Assembly (NCBI RefSeq): GCF_030815485.1
Contig: NZ_JAUSWV010000002.1
Coordinates: 3,038,001 to 3,102,000, forward strand
DNA: 64,000 nucleotides
Direction: 5' to 3'
Origin: Streptomyces rishiriensis
Lineage (GTDB): Bacteria > Actinomycetota > Actinomycetes > Streptomycetales > Streptomycetaceae
In this document: piece by piece, positions 7,755 through 16,543 of the stretch
How the letters are laid out: every line of letters begins with the position of its first letter
Numbering within the stretch: position 1 is the first letter of the stretch
Notes under the pieces: model-generated
Told to the model about the DNA's origin: nothing
What the model saw: only the letters and a program-made list of their open reading frames with translations
Database searches by the model: none
Position numbers and translations under genes: made by a program

Positions 7755-8675
7755 TCAGCCGGTCGGATCCGGGTTCGCAGGGGAGTATTCCGGCGCGGAC
7801 CAGCGCAGCGGAAGGGCGGCGGACGTGTCGACCGCCTCCGTGACGGTGAAGAGGACCGTACGTTCGCCGTCGGGGGCGAACCGGGTGCGGGCCTCGCCCG
7901 TGAGCTGGAGGGTGCGGCCCGTCGTCCAGTCGAGGAAGAGCAGGCCGGCGCGGGGGTCCGCGGCGAGGTTGCCCAGGGTGAGGAACATGGAGTTGCCGGG
8001 GTGATCGGGCCAGGTGAGCGTGCGCGGCGAGGTGATCCGCACGAAGCCGGGGTTGCCGCCGCGGTGGCTGACCTCGGCCCCGGCGCCACCGGGCCGGACG
8101 GTGGCGAGGAAGAAGGTGTCGGAGCCTGCCAGGAAGTCCCGCTGGATGTCGGTCAGTTCGGCGCCGCGGCGCGGGCTGCCGGGCGCGCGGTCGACCGTCT
8201 CGTAGGTCGTCCGGCGCTGTATGTACTGGGGGCAGTTGGCGAACACCCGGTCGGTCTCGACGGCGAAACCGCGCGGGGTGGGCCGCAGCCGGCCGTTCAG
8301 CCGCACCCGGCGACGCGTGCGCGGGTCGAGGACGAGCGTGCCCACGGGGATCCCCGCGGTGGCCGACGCCGTCGCCAGCGGGTCCGTCGGGAGGAGGCCG
8401 CCCGCACCGCCCGACGCGCGGGGGACTCCGGTCGCGACCGAGATCCGGCGCGGCCCGGTGGCCCGGACGAAGCCGGGGGCGCCCGTGACCGCCGACGCCC
8501 AGACCCGGCCGTCCGCCGGGTCGGCGGCCCCCAGGACCAGCAGCGGCTGGAGTTCCAGGAAGGCGGCGACGACCGGCCTGACGCCCTCGCCGATCGCGCG
8601 GCCCATGTGATCGGCGAGATCACGGACCCCCACACGGTCCTGAACCGCACGCGAGCCGGAGTGGTAGACACTCAT
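7755..8675 (-). CDS. Pyridoxamine 5'-phosphate oxidase-family flavin-binding protein
   Basis: A 306-residue protein with two split-barrel halves. The C-terminal half contains FLAGSDTFFLATVRP, SHRGGNPGFVRI and PGNSMFLTLGNLAADPRAGLLFLDW, the pattern of PNPOx-like FMN- or F420-binding proteins. The N-terminal half is a more diverged repeat (PLLVLGAADPADGRVWAS). Members reduce or oxidise diverse substrates, so no reaction can be assigned. It is divergent from a CGNR regulator gene, and the shared region holds a dyad and a -10 box, so the regulator probably controls it. Confidence 0.75.
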   Translation of the reverse strand: MSVYHSGSRAVQDRVGVRDLADHMGRAIGEGVRPVVAAFLELQPLLVLGAADPADGRVWASAVTGAPGFVRATGPRRISVATGVPRASGGAGGLLPTDPLATASATAGIPVGTLVLDPRTRRRVRLNGRLRPTPRGFAVETDRVFANCPQYIQRRTTYETVDRAPGSPRRGAELTDIQRDFLAGSDTFFLATVRPGGAGAEVSHRGGNPGFVRITSPRTLTWPDHPGNSMFLTLGNLAADPRAGLLFLDWTTGRTLQLTGEARTRFAPDGERTVLFTVTEAVDTSAALPLRWSAPEYSPANPDPTG

Positions 8676-8748
8676 GACCTTTTCGACCTCCTCGGGCCCG
8701 GCGGCGGCCTCCCCGGTCGAGCGGCGGGCCGAGACCGAGCCGCAGACC

Positions 8749-8780
8749 TAACCTCTTACATTCAGGTTAAGGGTTATACT
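8749..8780 (+). promoter_or_regulatory. Dyad and -10 box between divergent genes
   Basis: TAACCT-N9-AGGTTA (8749-8754 and 8764-8769) is followed by TATACT (8775-8780). The sequence lies between the PNPOx-like gene (8675, minus) and the CGNR gene (8835, plus) and is a likely operator for the latter's product. Confidence 0.5.
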
Positions 8781-8834
8781 CACTCACGTCAACCATTCAC
8801 GTACTCTTGAGCGGTTAGCACGGAAGGAGCCCCG

Positions 8835-9374
8835 ATGTCCGCCACCGCCCCCGACCCCCGTCCCCTCACCGGCGAGCCCCTGGCGCTCGACCTGCTCAAC
8901 ACACGGTGGGTACGGGAGGGCTCCGTACAGGATCTGCTGCGGGACACGGACGGGCTCGCCGTGTGGCTGGCGGCGAACGGGCTGGACGGACGGTTCGCCG
9001 CCGACGCGGCGACCCTGCGGCACACCCTGCGGGCGCGCGACGCGCTCAAGGCGGCGGTGGACGGCCCGGCGGACACCGCCGGCGTCGACACCGTGCTCGG
9101 CCACGGGCGGATCCGGCCCACCCTCACCGCCCAAGGACCGGGCGAGCGGGCCGAGTTCGGGGACGACGCCTGGGGGCCCGGCTGGCTGGCCGCCCGCAAC
9201 TACCTCGAGCTGCTCTCCGCCGCGCCGGACCGGATCCGCCGCTGCGCGCACGAGGCCTGCGTGCTGCACTTCTTCGACACCTCGCGCAACGGCACCCGCC
9301 GCTGGTGCTCCATGGCCGCCTGCGGCAACCGCGCGAAGGCCTCCCGGCACTACGCCCGCGCCAAGGACGCCTGA
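8835..9374 (+). CDS. CGNR zinc-finger (ABATE-domain) regulator
   Basis: A 179-residue protein with an N-terminal ABATE domain (LALDLLNTRW at residues 15-25, typical of the family) and a C-terminal CGNR zinc finger: C in RRCAHEAC, FFDTSRNGTRRWCSM and ACGNRAKASRHYAR at residues about 133-175. The C-terminal finger is thought to bind DNA. The family comprises predicted stress- or ligand-responsive regulators, often next to oxidoreductases, as here with the divergent flavin-fold gene. The start ATG at 8835 follows AAGGAG. Confidence 0.85.
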   Translation: MSATAPDPRPLTGEPLALDLLNTRWVREGSVQDLLRDTDGLAVWLAANGLDGRFAADAATLRHTLRARDALKAAVDGPADTAGVDTVLGHGRIRPTLTAQGPGERAEFGDDAWGPGWLAARNYLELLSAAPDRIRRCAHEACVLHFFDTSRNGTRRWCSMAACGNRAKASRHYARAKDA

Positions 9375-9639
9375 CGTCGGGCGCCTGACGCCTCCGGCAT
9401 TCGGCCCGCCCGGCCGGAACCCGTACAACCGAAATCCGTACAACCGGCGGACAGCCCTCGCACAGGGGGCTCGTAGAGGGTTTTCCCCATACATCCATAT
9501 CGATTCGGTCAACTCTCCCCAAACAGCTGTCCCTTAGGTAAAGCTTTGCGGTCATCCGGGACCGCATTCCGGACGACCGTGATCAGGCAGGAACGGCCTG
9601 GTCACGTGGTGCTCGTTCCTTTACCTACAAGGGATGCCG

Positions 9640-12600
9640 ATGACCCTCACCCCCCAGCGTGAACCGATATCGGGCGCAAGACGCGTGGCCCGGATAGCCG
9701 TGGCCGCCGGCCTGGTGGCCGCGCTGTCCGCGGCCGGGCCGATACCGATGGCCTTCTCCGCCGACGACGGCCAGACCCCGGCCGCGGCCGACCCGGGCGC
9801 GAAGTCCGCCCACGACAAGCTCGGTTCCGACGACGCCGACCTCCTCGCCGAGGCCAAGGCCGCCGGCGACAAGAACGTCACGCTGATGGTCGCGACCGCC
9901 CCCGGCCAGACCGAGCAGGTCGCCGAGGAGCTGGACGCGGTCAAGGGCGGCTCCGTGGGCCAGTCCTACGACAAGGTCGGCTACGTCCGCGCCACCGTCC
10001 CGACCGGCAAGGCCGACTCGGCGATCGCCGCCGCGGCCAAGCTGTCCTCGGTGCACGCCATCGACCTGCGGCAGGACATCGCCCTCGACGACCCGACGCC
10101 GAGCGCGGACACCGCGAAGGGCGCCAAGTCCGCCGCGAAGACGAAGGCCTACGCCGCGCCGAACAAGAACACCCCCGCCGAGAACCCGTACAACCCGTCC
10201 TTCGAGACGGGCGCCGTCGACTTCGTGAAGAAGAACCCGAAGGCGGACGGCCGCGGTGTCACCATCGGCATCCTCGACTCCGGTGTCGACCTGGCGCACC
10301 CCGCGCTCCAGAAGACCACCACCGGTGAGCGCAAGATCGTCGACTGGGTGACGGCGACCGACCCGATCCTGGACAGCGACGCCTCCTGGCGCGCGATGAC
10401 GACCTCCGTGGCCGGGCCCAGCTTCACCTTCGGCGGCCGGACCTGGACGGCGAAGGCCGGCTCCTACCAGGTCAACCTCTTCCGGGAGTCCGCCACCGCG
10501 GGCGGTGACGCCAAGGGCGACGTCAACCGCGACGGCGACACCACCGACGTGTGGGGCGTCCTGTACGACGCCGCCGCCGGCACGGTCACCGTGGACGTGA
10601 ACAACAACGGCGACTTCACCGACGACACCGCGATGAAGCCGTACAAGGACGGCTACCAGATCGGGTACTTCGGCACCGACGACCCGGCGACCGACGTCGC
10701 CGAGCGGCAGCCGTTCGTCGTGCAGATCCGCAAGGACGTGCCGATGGACCCGTACGGCGGCGACTGGGTCGGCAAGAAGGCCGACTTCGCCAACATCGGT
10801 CTCATCGCCAGCGAGCACGGCACGCACGTCGCCGGCATCACCGCCGCGAACGGACTGTTCGGCGGCAAGATGAACGGCGCCGCGCCCGGCGCGAAGATCG
10901 TCTCCTCCCGCGCCTGCGTCTTCGGCCCGGGCTGCACCAACGTCGCCCTCACCGAGGGCATGATCGACCTGGTCGTCAACCGCGGTGTCGACATCGTCAA
11001 CATGTCGATCGGCGGTCTGCCGGGTCTGAACGACGGCAACAACGCGCGCGCCGCGCTGTACACGACCCTCATCGACACCTACGGCGTCCAGCTGGTCATC
11101 TCGGCCGGCAACGAGGGCCCCGGCGCCAACACCATCGGCGACCCCGGTCTGGCCGACAAGGTGATCTCGGTCGGCGCGGCGATCTCCAAGGAGACCTGGG
11201 CCGCCAACTACGGCTCGCAGGTGACGAAGAAGTACGCGCTGCTGCCCTTCTCCTCGCGCGGCCCGCGTGAGGACGGCGGCTTCACGCCGACGCTCGTCGC
11301 CCCGGGCGCCGCGATCAACACCACGCAGACCTGGCTCGAGGGCGCCCCGGTCGCCGAGGCGGGCTACCCGCTGCCGGCCGGCTACTCCATGCTCCAGGGC
11401 ACCTCGATGGCCTCCCCGCAGGCCGCGGGCGCCTCGGCGCTGCTGATCTCGGCCGCCAAGCAGCAGAAGGTCGCGCTCACCCCGGCGATCCTGCGCACGG
11501 CGCTGACCTCGACCGCCGACCACATCAAGGGTCTCCAGGCGTACGAGGAGGGCGCGGGCGCCATCAACATCGTGGACGCCTGGAAGTCCATCAGGAAGGG
11601 CGCCACCGCCCACGACTACGCCGTCAAGGCGCCGGTCGACACCGCGCTCGACTTCGCGCTGAAGACGCCGGGCTTCGGCACCGGCATCTACGACCGCGAG
11701 GGCGGCCTGAAGGCCGGCCAGAAGAAGACGTACGACGTCACCATCACCCGTACGTCCGGCGCCGACAAGGCGATCCGCCACGAGCTGCGCCTCGAGAACA
11801 ACGCGGCCGGCACCTTCAGGATCCTCGGCTCGGACGAGGTCAAGCTGTCGCTGAACCAGCCGGTGACCGTCAAGATCGAGGCGAAGCCGAAGGCAGCGGG
11901 CATCGCCAGCGCGATCCTGGAGGTCGACGACCCGAAGACCGAGGGCCTCGACAAGCAGATCCTCAACACGGTCGTCGTCTCGACTCCGGTGAACTACACG
12001 TTCCACGCGTCTAGCACCGTGCAGCGCAACAGCTCGCAGTCCTACTTCCTGACCGTGCCCGAGGGCGCCCAGGCGTTCGAGGTCGCGATCGGCGGGCTGA
12101 AGGACAAGAGCCAGACCCGGTTCATCTCGATCCACCCCTACGGTGTCGCGGTCGAGGACAGCTCCACGATCTACTGCTACAACAACTACCTCGACGGCAA
12201 CGGCTGCAAGCCCGACGCCCGCTCCTACGCCGACCCGCAGCCGGGCGTCTGGGAGATCGAGGTCGAGTCGCGCCGCACCTCGCCGCTGCTCGACAACCCG
12301 TACAAGCTGGACGCCACCGTCTACGGCGCGTCCTTCGACCCGGCGACCGTGACCGTGCCCGAGGCGAAGGTCGGCACCCCGGCCCCCGTCTCCTGGAAGG
12401 TCACGAACAACTTCGCCGCCATCGACGGCAAGCTGGCCGGCGGCCCGCTCGGCTCGTCCAAGGCGGCCCGCCCGACCATCGCGAACGGCGCGACCGAGAC
12501 CACCACGGTCGAGGTCCCGGCCGGCGCCAAGTCGCTGGACGTCTCCATCGGCAACGTCTCCGACGCCTCCGCCGACCTGGACCTGACGGTCTTCGACGCG

Positions 12601-12954
12601 GCCGGCAACCAGGTCGCCCAGCAGGCCGACGGTGACTCGGAGGAGGCGGTCTCCATCCCGTCTCCCGCCGCCGGCACGTACACCATCGAGGTCGCGGGCT
12701 ACTCGGTCCCGGCCGGCACGACGGCGTACGACTACCTGGACGTGTTCTTCTCGTCCTCGCTCGGCACCGTCACCGTCGACGGTTCGACGCCGGTGAAGCT
12801 CGGCACGGGCGCCTCGGCGTCGGTCTCCGCGACCGTCACCGCCGCGGCCGCCGCGCCCGAGGGCCGGGCCTTCTTCGGCCAGGTCCAGCTGGTGAACGCG
12901 CGGGGTACCGTCGCGGGCATCGGCAACGTGGCCATCGAGAAGGTCACTCCGTAG
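9640..12954 (+). CDS. Large secreted subtilisin-family (S8) serine protease
   Basis: About 1,104 residues. The N-terminus has an arginine pair (ARRVARIAVAAG) and a hydrophobic stretch ending in AFSA, a signal peptide that may use Tat. A propeptide-like region (residues 50-150) precedes the catalytic domain: Asp213 in GILDSGVD, His393 in EHGTHVAG and Ser589 in GTSMASP. The spacing between Asp and His is about 180 residues, much longer than in subtilisin, so an inserted domain lies there. The last 450 residues form beta-rich, Ig- or PPC-like modules. The ATG at 9640 has AAGGGA at better spacing than the ATG at 9634. It is probably an extracellular nutritional or processing protease. Confidence 0.88.
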   Translation: MTLTPQREPISGARRVARIAVAAGLVAALSAAGPIPMAFSADDGQTPAAADPGAKSAHDKLGSDDADLLAEAKAAGDKNVTLMVATAPGQTEQVAEELDAVKGGSVGQSYDKVGYVRATVPTGKADSAIAAAAKLSSVHAIDLRQDIALDDPTPSADTAKGAKSAAKTKAYAAPNKNTPAENPYNPSFETGAVDFVKKNPKADGRGVTIGILDSGVDLAHPALQKTTTGERKIVDWVTATDPILDSDASWRAMTTSVAGPSFTFGGRTWTAKAGSYQVNLFRESATAGGDAKGDVNRDGDTTDVWGVLYDAAAGTVTVDVNNNGDFTDDTAMKPYKDGYQIGYFGTDDPATDVAERQPFVVQIRKDVPMDPYGGDWVGKKADFANIGLIASEHGTHVAGITAANGLFGGKMNGAAPGAKIVSSRACVFGPGCTNVALTEGMIDLVVNRGVDIVNMSIGGLPGLNDGNNARAALYTTLIDTYGVQLVISAGNEGPGANTIGDPGLADKVISVGAAISKETWAANYGSQVTKKYALLPFSSRGPREDGGFTPTLVAPGAAINTTQTWLEGAPVAEAGYPLPAGYSMLQGTSMASPQAAGASALLISAAKQQKVALTPAILRTALTSTADHIKGLQAYEEGAGAINIVDAWKSIRKGATAHDYAVKAPVDTALDFALKTPGFGTGIYDREGGLKAGQKKTYDVTITRTSGADKAIRHELRLENNAAGTFRILGSDEVKLSLNQPVTVKIEAKPKAAGIASAILEVDDPKTEGLDKQILNTVVVSTPVNYTFHASSTVQRNSSQSYFLTVPEGAQAFEVAIGGLKDKSQTRFISIHPYGVAVEDSSTIYCYNNYLDGNGCKPDARSYADPQPGVWEIEVESRRTSPLLDNPYKLDATVYGASFDPATVTVPEAKVGTPAPVSWKVTNNFAAIDGKLAGGPLGSSKAARPTIANGATETTTVEVPAGAKSLDVSIGNVSDASADLDLTVFDAAGNQVAQQADGDSEEAVSIPSPAAGTYTIEVAGYSVPAGTTAYDYLDVFFSSSLGTVTVDGSTPVKLGTGASASVSATVTAAAAAPEGRAFFGQVQLVNARGTVAGIGNVAIEKVTP

Positions 12955-13047
12955 CCGGTAACGGTTGAACGGCTCGGCCCGCAGGGGTCGACAGGGGCGG
13001 GCGTCCACCGGGGCGCCCGCCCTCCGTCGTCGCACCGCGGGCCCGGC

Positions 13048-13908
13048 TCATTCGCAGGTGACGCCCTCCGTCTCGGGCAGGGCCCGGTCGAGCGCGGCCC
13101 GCTCGGGGGCGATGTCGGCCTCGCCGACCGCCCAGACGTCGGGGGTGGCGGACCCCTTCGACAGGGCGACCAGGACGTGGTCGCCCGCGCGCAGCAGCGG
13201 GTCCATGTCCGCCTCCATCACGAAGTCGGCCTCGGGCCCGCTCCCGGCCGGCCGGTAGGCGTGGGTGACGCGCAGGGTGACCCGCTCCCGGGTGGTGCCC
13301 GCCACCCGTTCGACCGCGGTGACGTCCCCCTCGACGACGAGCCGGGCGCAGGCCAGATAGCCGGGGTCGCCGAGGAGGCTCCCGCCGTCTCCCGCCGACG
13401 CGTCGGCCTTCTCGTCGGATCCGGCCGCGCTGCCCGCGCTCTTGTCCGCATCGACGCCGGAAATCCCCTGGCCGACCTGGACGACCATCCATCCGCCGCC
13501 GAGGACCAGCGCACCGGCGGCGGCCACGCCGGCGAGCCGCAGGGCGAGCGGACGGGCCCGGCGCGCCGGGCGCGGCTGCCGCACCGGGACGGTCTGCGCA
13601 ACCCGCGCCCGCTCGCGCACCGGCTCCGCCAGCACGTCGGCGAGGACGCCGAGCTGCTCGCGCAGGAGCGCCACGTCGGCGGTCGCCGAGCGGTGGGCGG
13701 CCAGATAGGCGGAATCGGCGCGGGCCTCCGCGGAGAGGCCGGAGAGGGGCACGTCCAGGACGGCGGCCATCAACGCGTCCATACCGTCGTAGCCCTCCTG
13801 TCCGTCCCGGCCCTCGAACGCGCCGTGGCTCTCGTGATCGTTCCGGTTGTCGTGATCGTTCGGGTTCTCGTCGTGCGGTCCGTAGCCGGGTCCTGGTCGG
13901 GCGGTCAC
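13048..13908 (-). CDS. Membrane protein coupled to an ECF sigma factor (putative anti-sigma)
   Basis: A 286-residue protein. The N-terminal 115 residues are cytoplasmic and acidic, then comes one transmembrane segment (LRLAGVAAAGALVLGGGWMVV) and an outer domain of about 130 residues. Its GTG start lies one base after the stop of the sigma-factor gene and shares its transcript, the usual sigma/anti-sigma arrangement. No HxxxCxxC zinc anti-sigma motif is present, so it would be a zinc-independent type. The outer domain has two Cys (CARL and the terminal TCE) that could form a disulfide. Function is inferred from context and topology. Confidence 0.65.
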   Translation of the reverse strand: MTARPGPGYGPHDENPNDHDNRNDHESHGAFEGRDGQEGYDGMDALMAAVLDVPLSGLSAEARADSAYLAAHRSATADVALLREQLGVLADVLAEPVRERARVAQTVPVRQPRPARRARPLALRLAGVAAAGALVLGGGWMVVQVGQGISGVDADKSAGSAAGSDEKADASAGDGGSLLGDPGYLACARLVVEGDVTAVERVAGTTRERVTLRVTHAYRPAGSGPEADFVMEADMDPLLRAGDHVLVALSKGSATPDVWAVGEADIAPERAALDRALPETEGVTCE

Positions 13909-13909
13909 G

Positions 13910-14452
13910 TCACACCACCTCGTCTTCGTGCAGGCGGGCACGCAGGGCCCGGACCGCCGTGTGCAGGCGGCTCTTGACCGTGCCCTCCGGGACGCCCAGC
14001 TCCTCGGCTATCGACCGCACCGGCAGATCGGCGTAGAAGCGCAGGACGAGAACCTGGCGCTGGGCGTCGGGCAGGTCGTCCAGACCCTGCGCGACGGCGA
14101 GGGAGAGCACGCTGGTGTCCTCGCCGGAGGGGTGCTCGTGCTGGCGCAGCGAGGCCAGCCGCTCCCCCAGCCGCTCCTGGCGGCGTTTGGCGCGATGCCA
14201 GTCCATGGCGAGGTTGGAGGCGACGACGGCCGCCCACGCGGAGACGTCGCGCGGCGTCTCGTACCCCTTCGCCGCACGCTCCAGGAGCCGGAGGCGGACC
14301 TGCTGCACCCCGTCCGGCAGGTCCGCCTGCGGCACCCCGCCCAGCGCGAGCACCGCCCGCACCCGGCGTTCCTGCGCCGCGTCCAGCGGATCGTCGCCCT
14401 GTCCGGCCCCGTCCCCCTGGGCGCGCCGGGCTTTTCTGCGCAGCACAGCCAC
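13910..14452 (-). CDS. ECF (SigE-like) RNA polymerase sigma factor
   Basis: A 180-residue sigma-70 family protein with region 2 (VRLRLLERAAKGYE, AWAAVVASNLAMDWHRAKRR) and region 4 (LPDAQRQVLVLRFYADLPVRS, then EELGVPEGTVKSRLHTAVRALR). The basic N-terminus (MAVLRRKARRAQ) is short. It is the first gene of a two-gene unit with the membrane protein downstream. The regulon is not visible here; a search for its own autoregulated promoter between 14453 and 14654 would help. This 200-bp gap also holds the promoter of asd on the other strand. Confidence 0.88.
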   Translation of the reverse strand: MAVLRRKARRAQGDGAGQGDDPLDAAQERRVRAVLALGGVPQADLPDGVQQVRLRLLERAAKGYETPRDVSAWAAVVASNLAMDWHRAKRRQERLGERLASLRQHEHPSGEDTSVLSLAVAQGLDDLPDAQRQVLVLRFYADLPVRSIAEELGVPEGTVKSRLHTAVRALRARLHEDEVV

Positions 14453-14636
14453 CCCTCCCTACCGCGTTTCCTCTACGACGCCGTGGCGCGCGAAAACGTT
14501 CGGCACGACCGCGGGGAATCCTCGGGAGGCGTACGTCACACCGGCGGGCGTCCCAGTCCTCGGGCATGGTGGGCAAAGAATTGGACAGGTGGGCCGGGGT
14601 CGGCCGCATGATGGAAAAGTCCGTGAAGAGCCGTGA

Positions 14637-15671
<1,035 letters not shown>

Positions 15672-15691
15672 CGCCGGGGTTTCCCGAGCGA

Positions 15692-15730
15692 GGGGGAGGG
15701 GCGGGTGCGGGACGCACCCGCCCCTCCCCC
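15692..15730. terminator. Hairpin between asd and the convergent DUF1203 gene
   Basis: A perfect 18-bp stem, GGGGGAGGGGCGGGTGCG (15692-15709) against 15713-15730, with a three-base loop. It lies between convergent genes and can act in both directions. Confidence 0.85.
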
Positions 15731-15763
15731 GTGTCCGGACCGGGGCGCGGCCCGGGCGCGCGG

Positions 15764-16276
15764 TCAGCTCCGGCGCACCTCGTACAGGAAGCAGCCGTAC
15801 TCGACGGCCCGGACGTGGACGAGGGCGACCTCGGGATCACCGAACGCCTCGGCGAAGGCCGCGTCGAACCCGTCCGGGTCCTCGACGAGCCGGCCGCCCA
15901 GGATGCGCCCGGCGGCGGAGTAGCGGCGCACGGTGCGTCGGGAGCCGGTGAACGGCAGGCTCTCCCCGACCGGCCCCCGGCACGCGCGCGCGTGGACGAA
16001 CACCGGGCCCTGCTCGTCGTACGCGCCGGGGTCGGCGCCGGTCGCGGCCGCCCAGCGGCGCAGCGGGGCGTACGAGACCAGCGCGATCAGCTCGCCGGGC
16101 TCGCTGCGGCGCAGACAGCAGCGCAGCGGGGCGCCGCCCTCCTCGTCGGTCAGGGGAACGGCCGGACGACCCGCGTCGTCGGTGGAGCGCAGCTCGTCGA
16201 GGACGTCCGGCGGGATGGGCCGCGCGGTGCGGGTGACCGGGTCGGTGACGGTGTGGGTGTCTGCCTGGGTCGTCAT
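15764..16276 (-). CDS. DUF1203-family protein
   Basis: A 170-residue soluble protein matching the DUF1203 pattern: CCLRRSEPGE, LVSYAPL, GPVFVHARAC, LPFTGSRRTVRRYSA and a final FLYEVRRS. The start at 16276 (MTTQADT) follows a region with AGGCTCGGGACAT. No catalytic function is known for this family. It is monocistronic and ends against the asd terminator. The segment from 16277 to 16543 holds its promoter and that of the second pepN; I see no gene there. Confidence 0.8.
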   Translation of the reverse strand: MTTQADTHTVTDPVTRTARPIPPDVLDELRSTDDAGRPAVPLTDEEGGAPLRCCLRRSEPGELIALVSYAPLRRWAAATGADPGAYDEQGPVFVHARACRGPVGESLPFTGSRRTVRRYSAAGRILGGRLVEDPDGFDAAFAEAFGDPEVALVHVRAVEYGCFLYEVRRS

Positions 16277-16543
16277 GTCCCGAGCCTCCCGCTCGCCGGC
16301 CGGCCTCACCGGCGGAATCCGGACGTCGCGCTCAGGCCGCCGGTCAGAGCGGCGAAGGCCGAGGCCGACGCCGCGCGGTCCGCACGGCGCGGGGCGGACC
16401 CCTTCCACACCGTCCCGGCGACGGCCGGCGCGGACCCCCTGTCGCCTCGGGGGTGGCCGGAGGGCCGCCCATAAGGTCGTCGCCTCGGGCAGGTGTCCCG
16501 TGGAAGGATGACGCAACCGACACATATCCGAGGAGATGACCGC

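Noticed and set aside
9625..13035. A long minus-strand open frame opposite the subtilase gene (and similar ones opposite pepN, 37884-41969 and elsewhere)
   Set aside because: Such frames arise because high-GC codon bias removes stops on the other strand. The translations are Arg/Gly/Val-rich without motifs, while the plus-strand products have clear domains.
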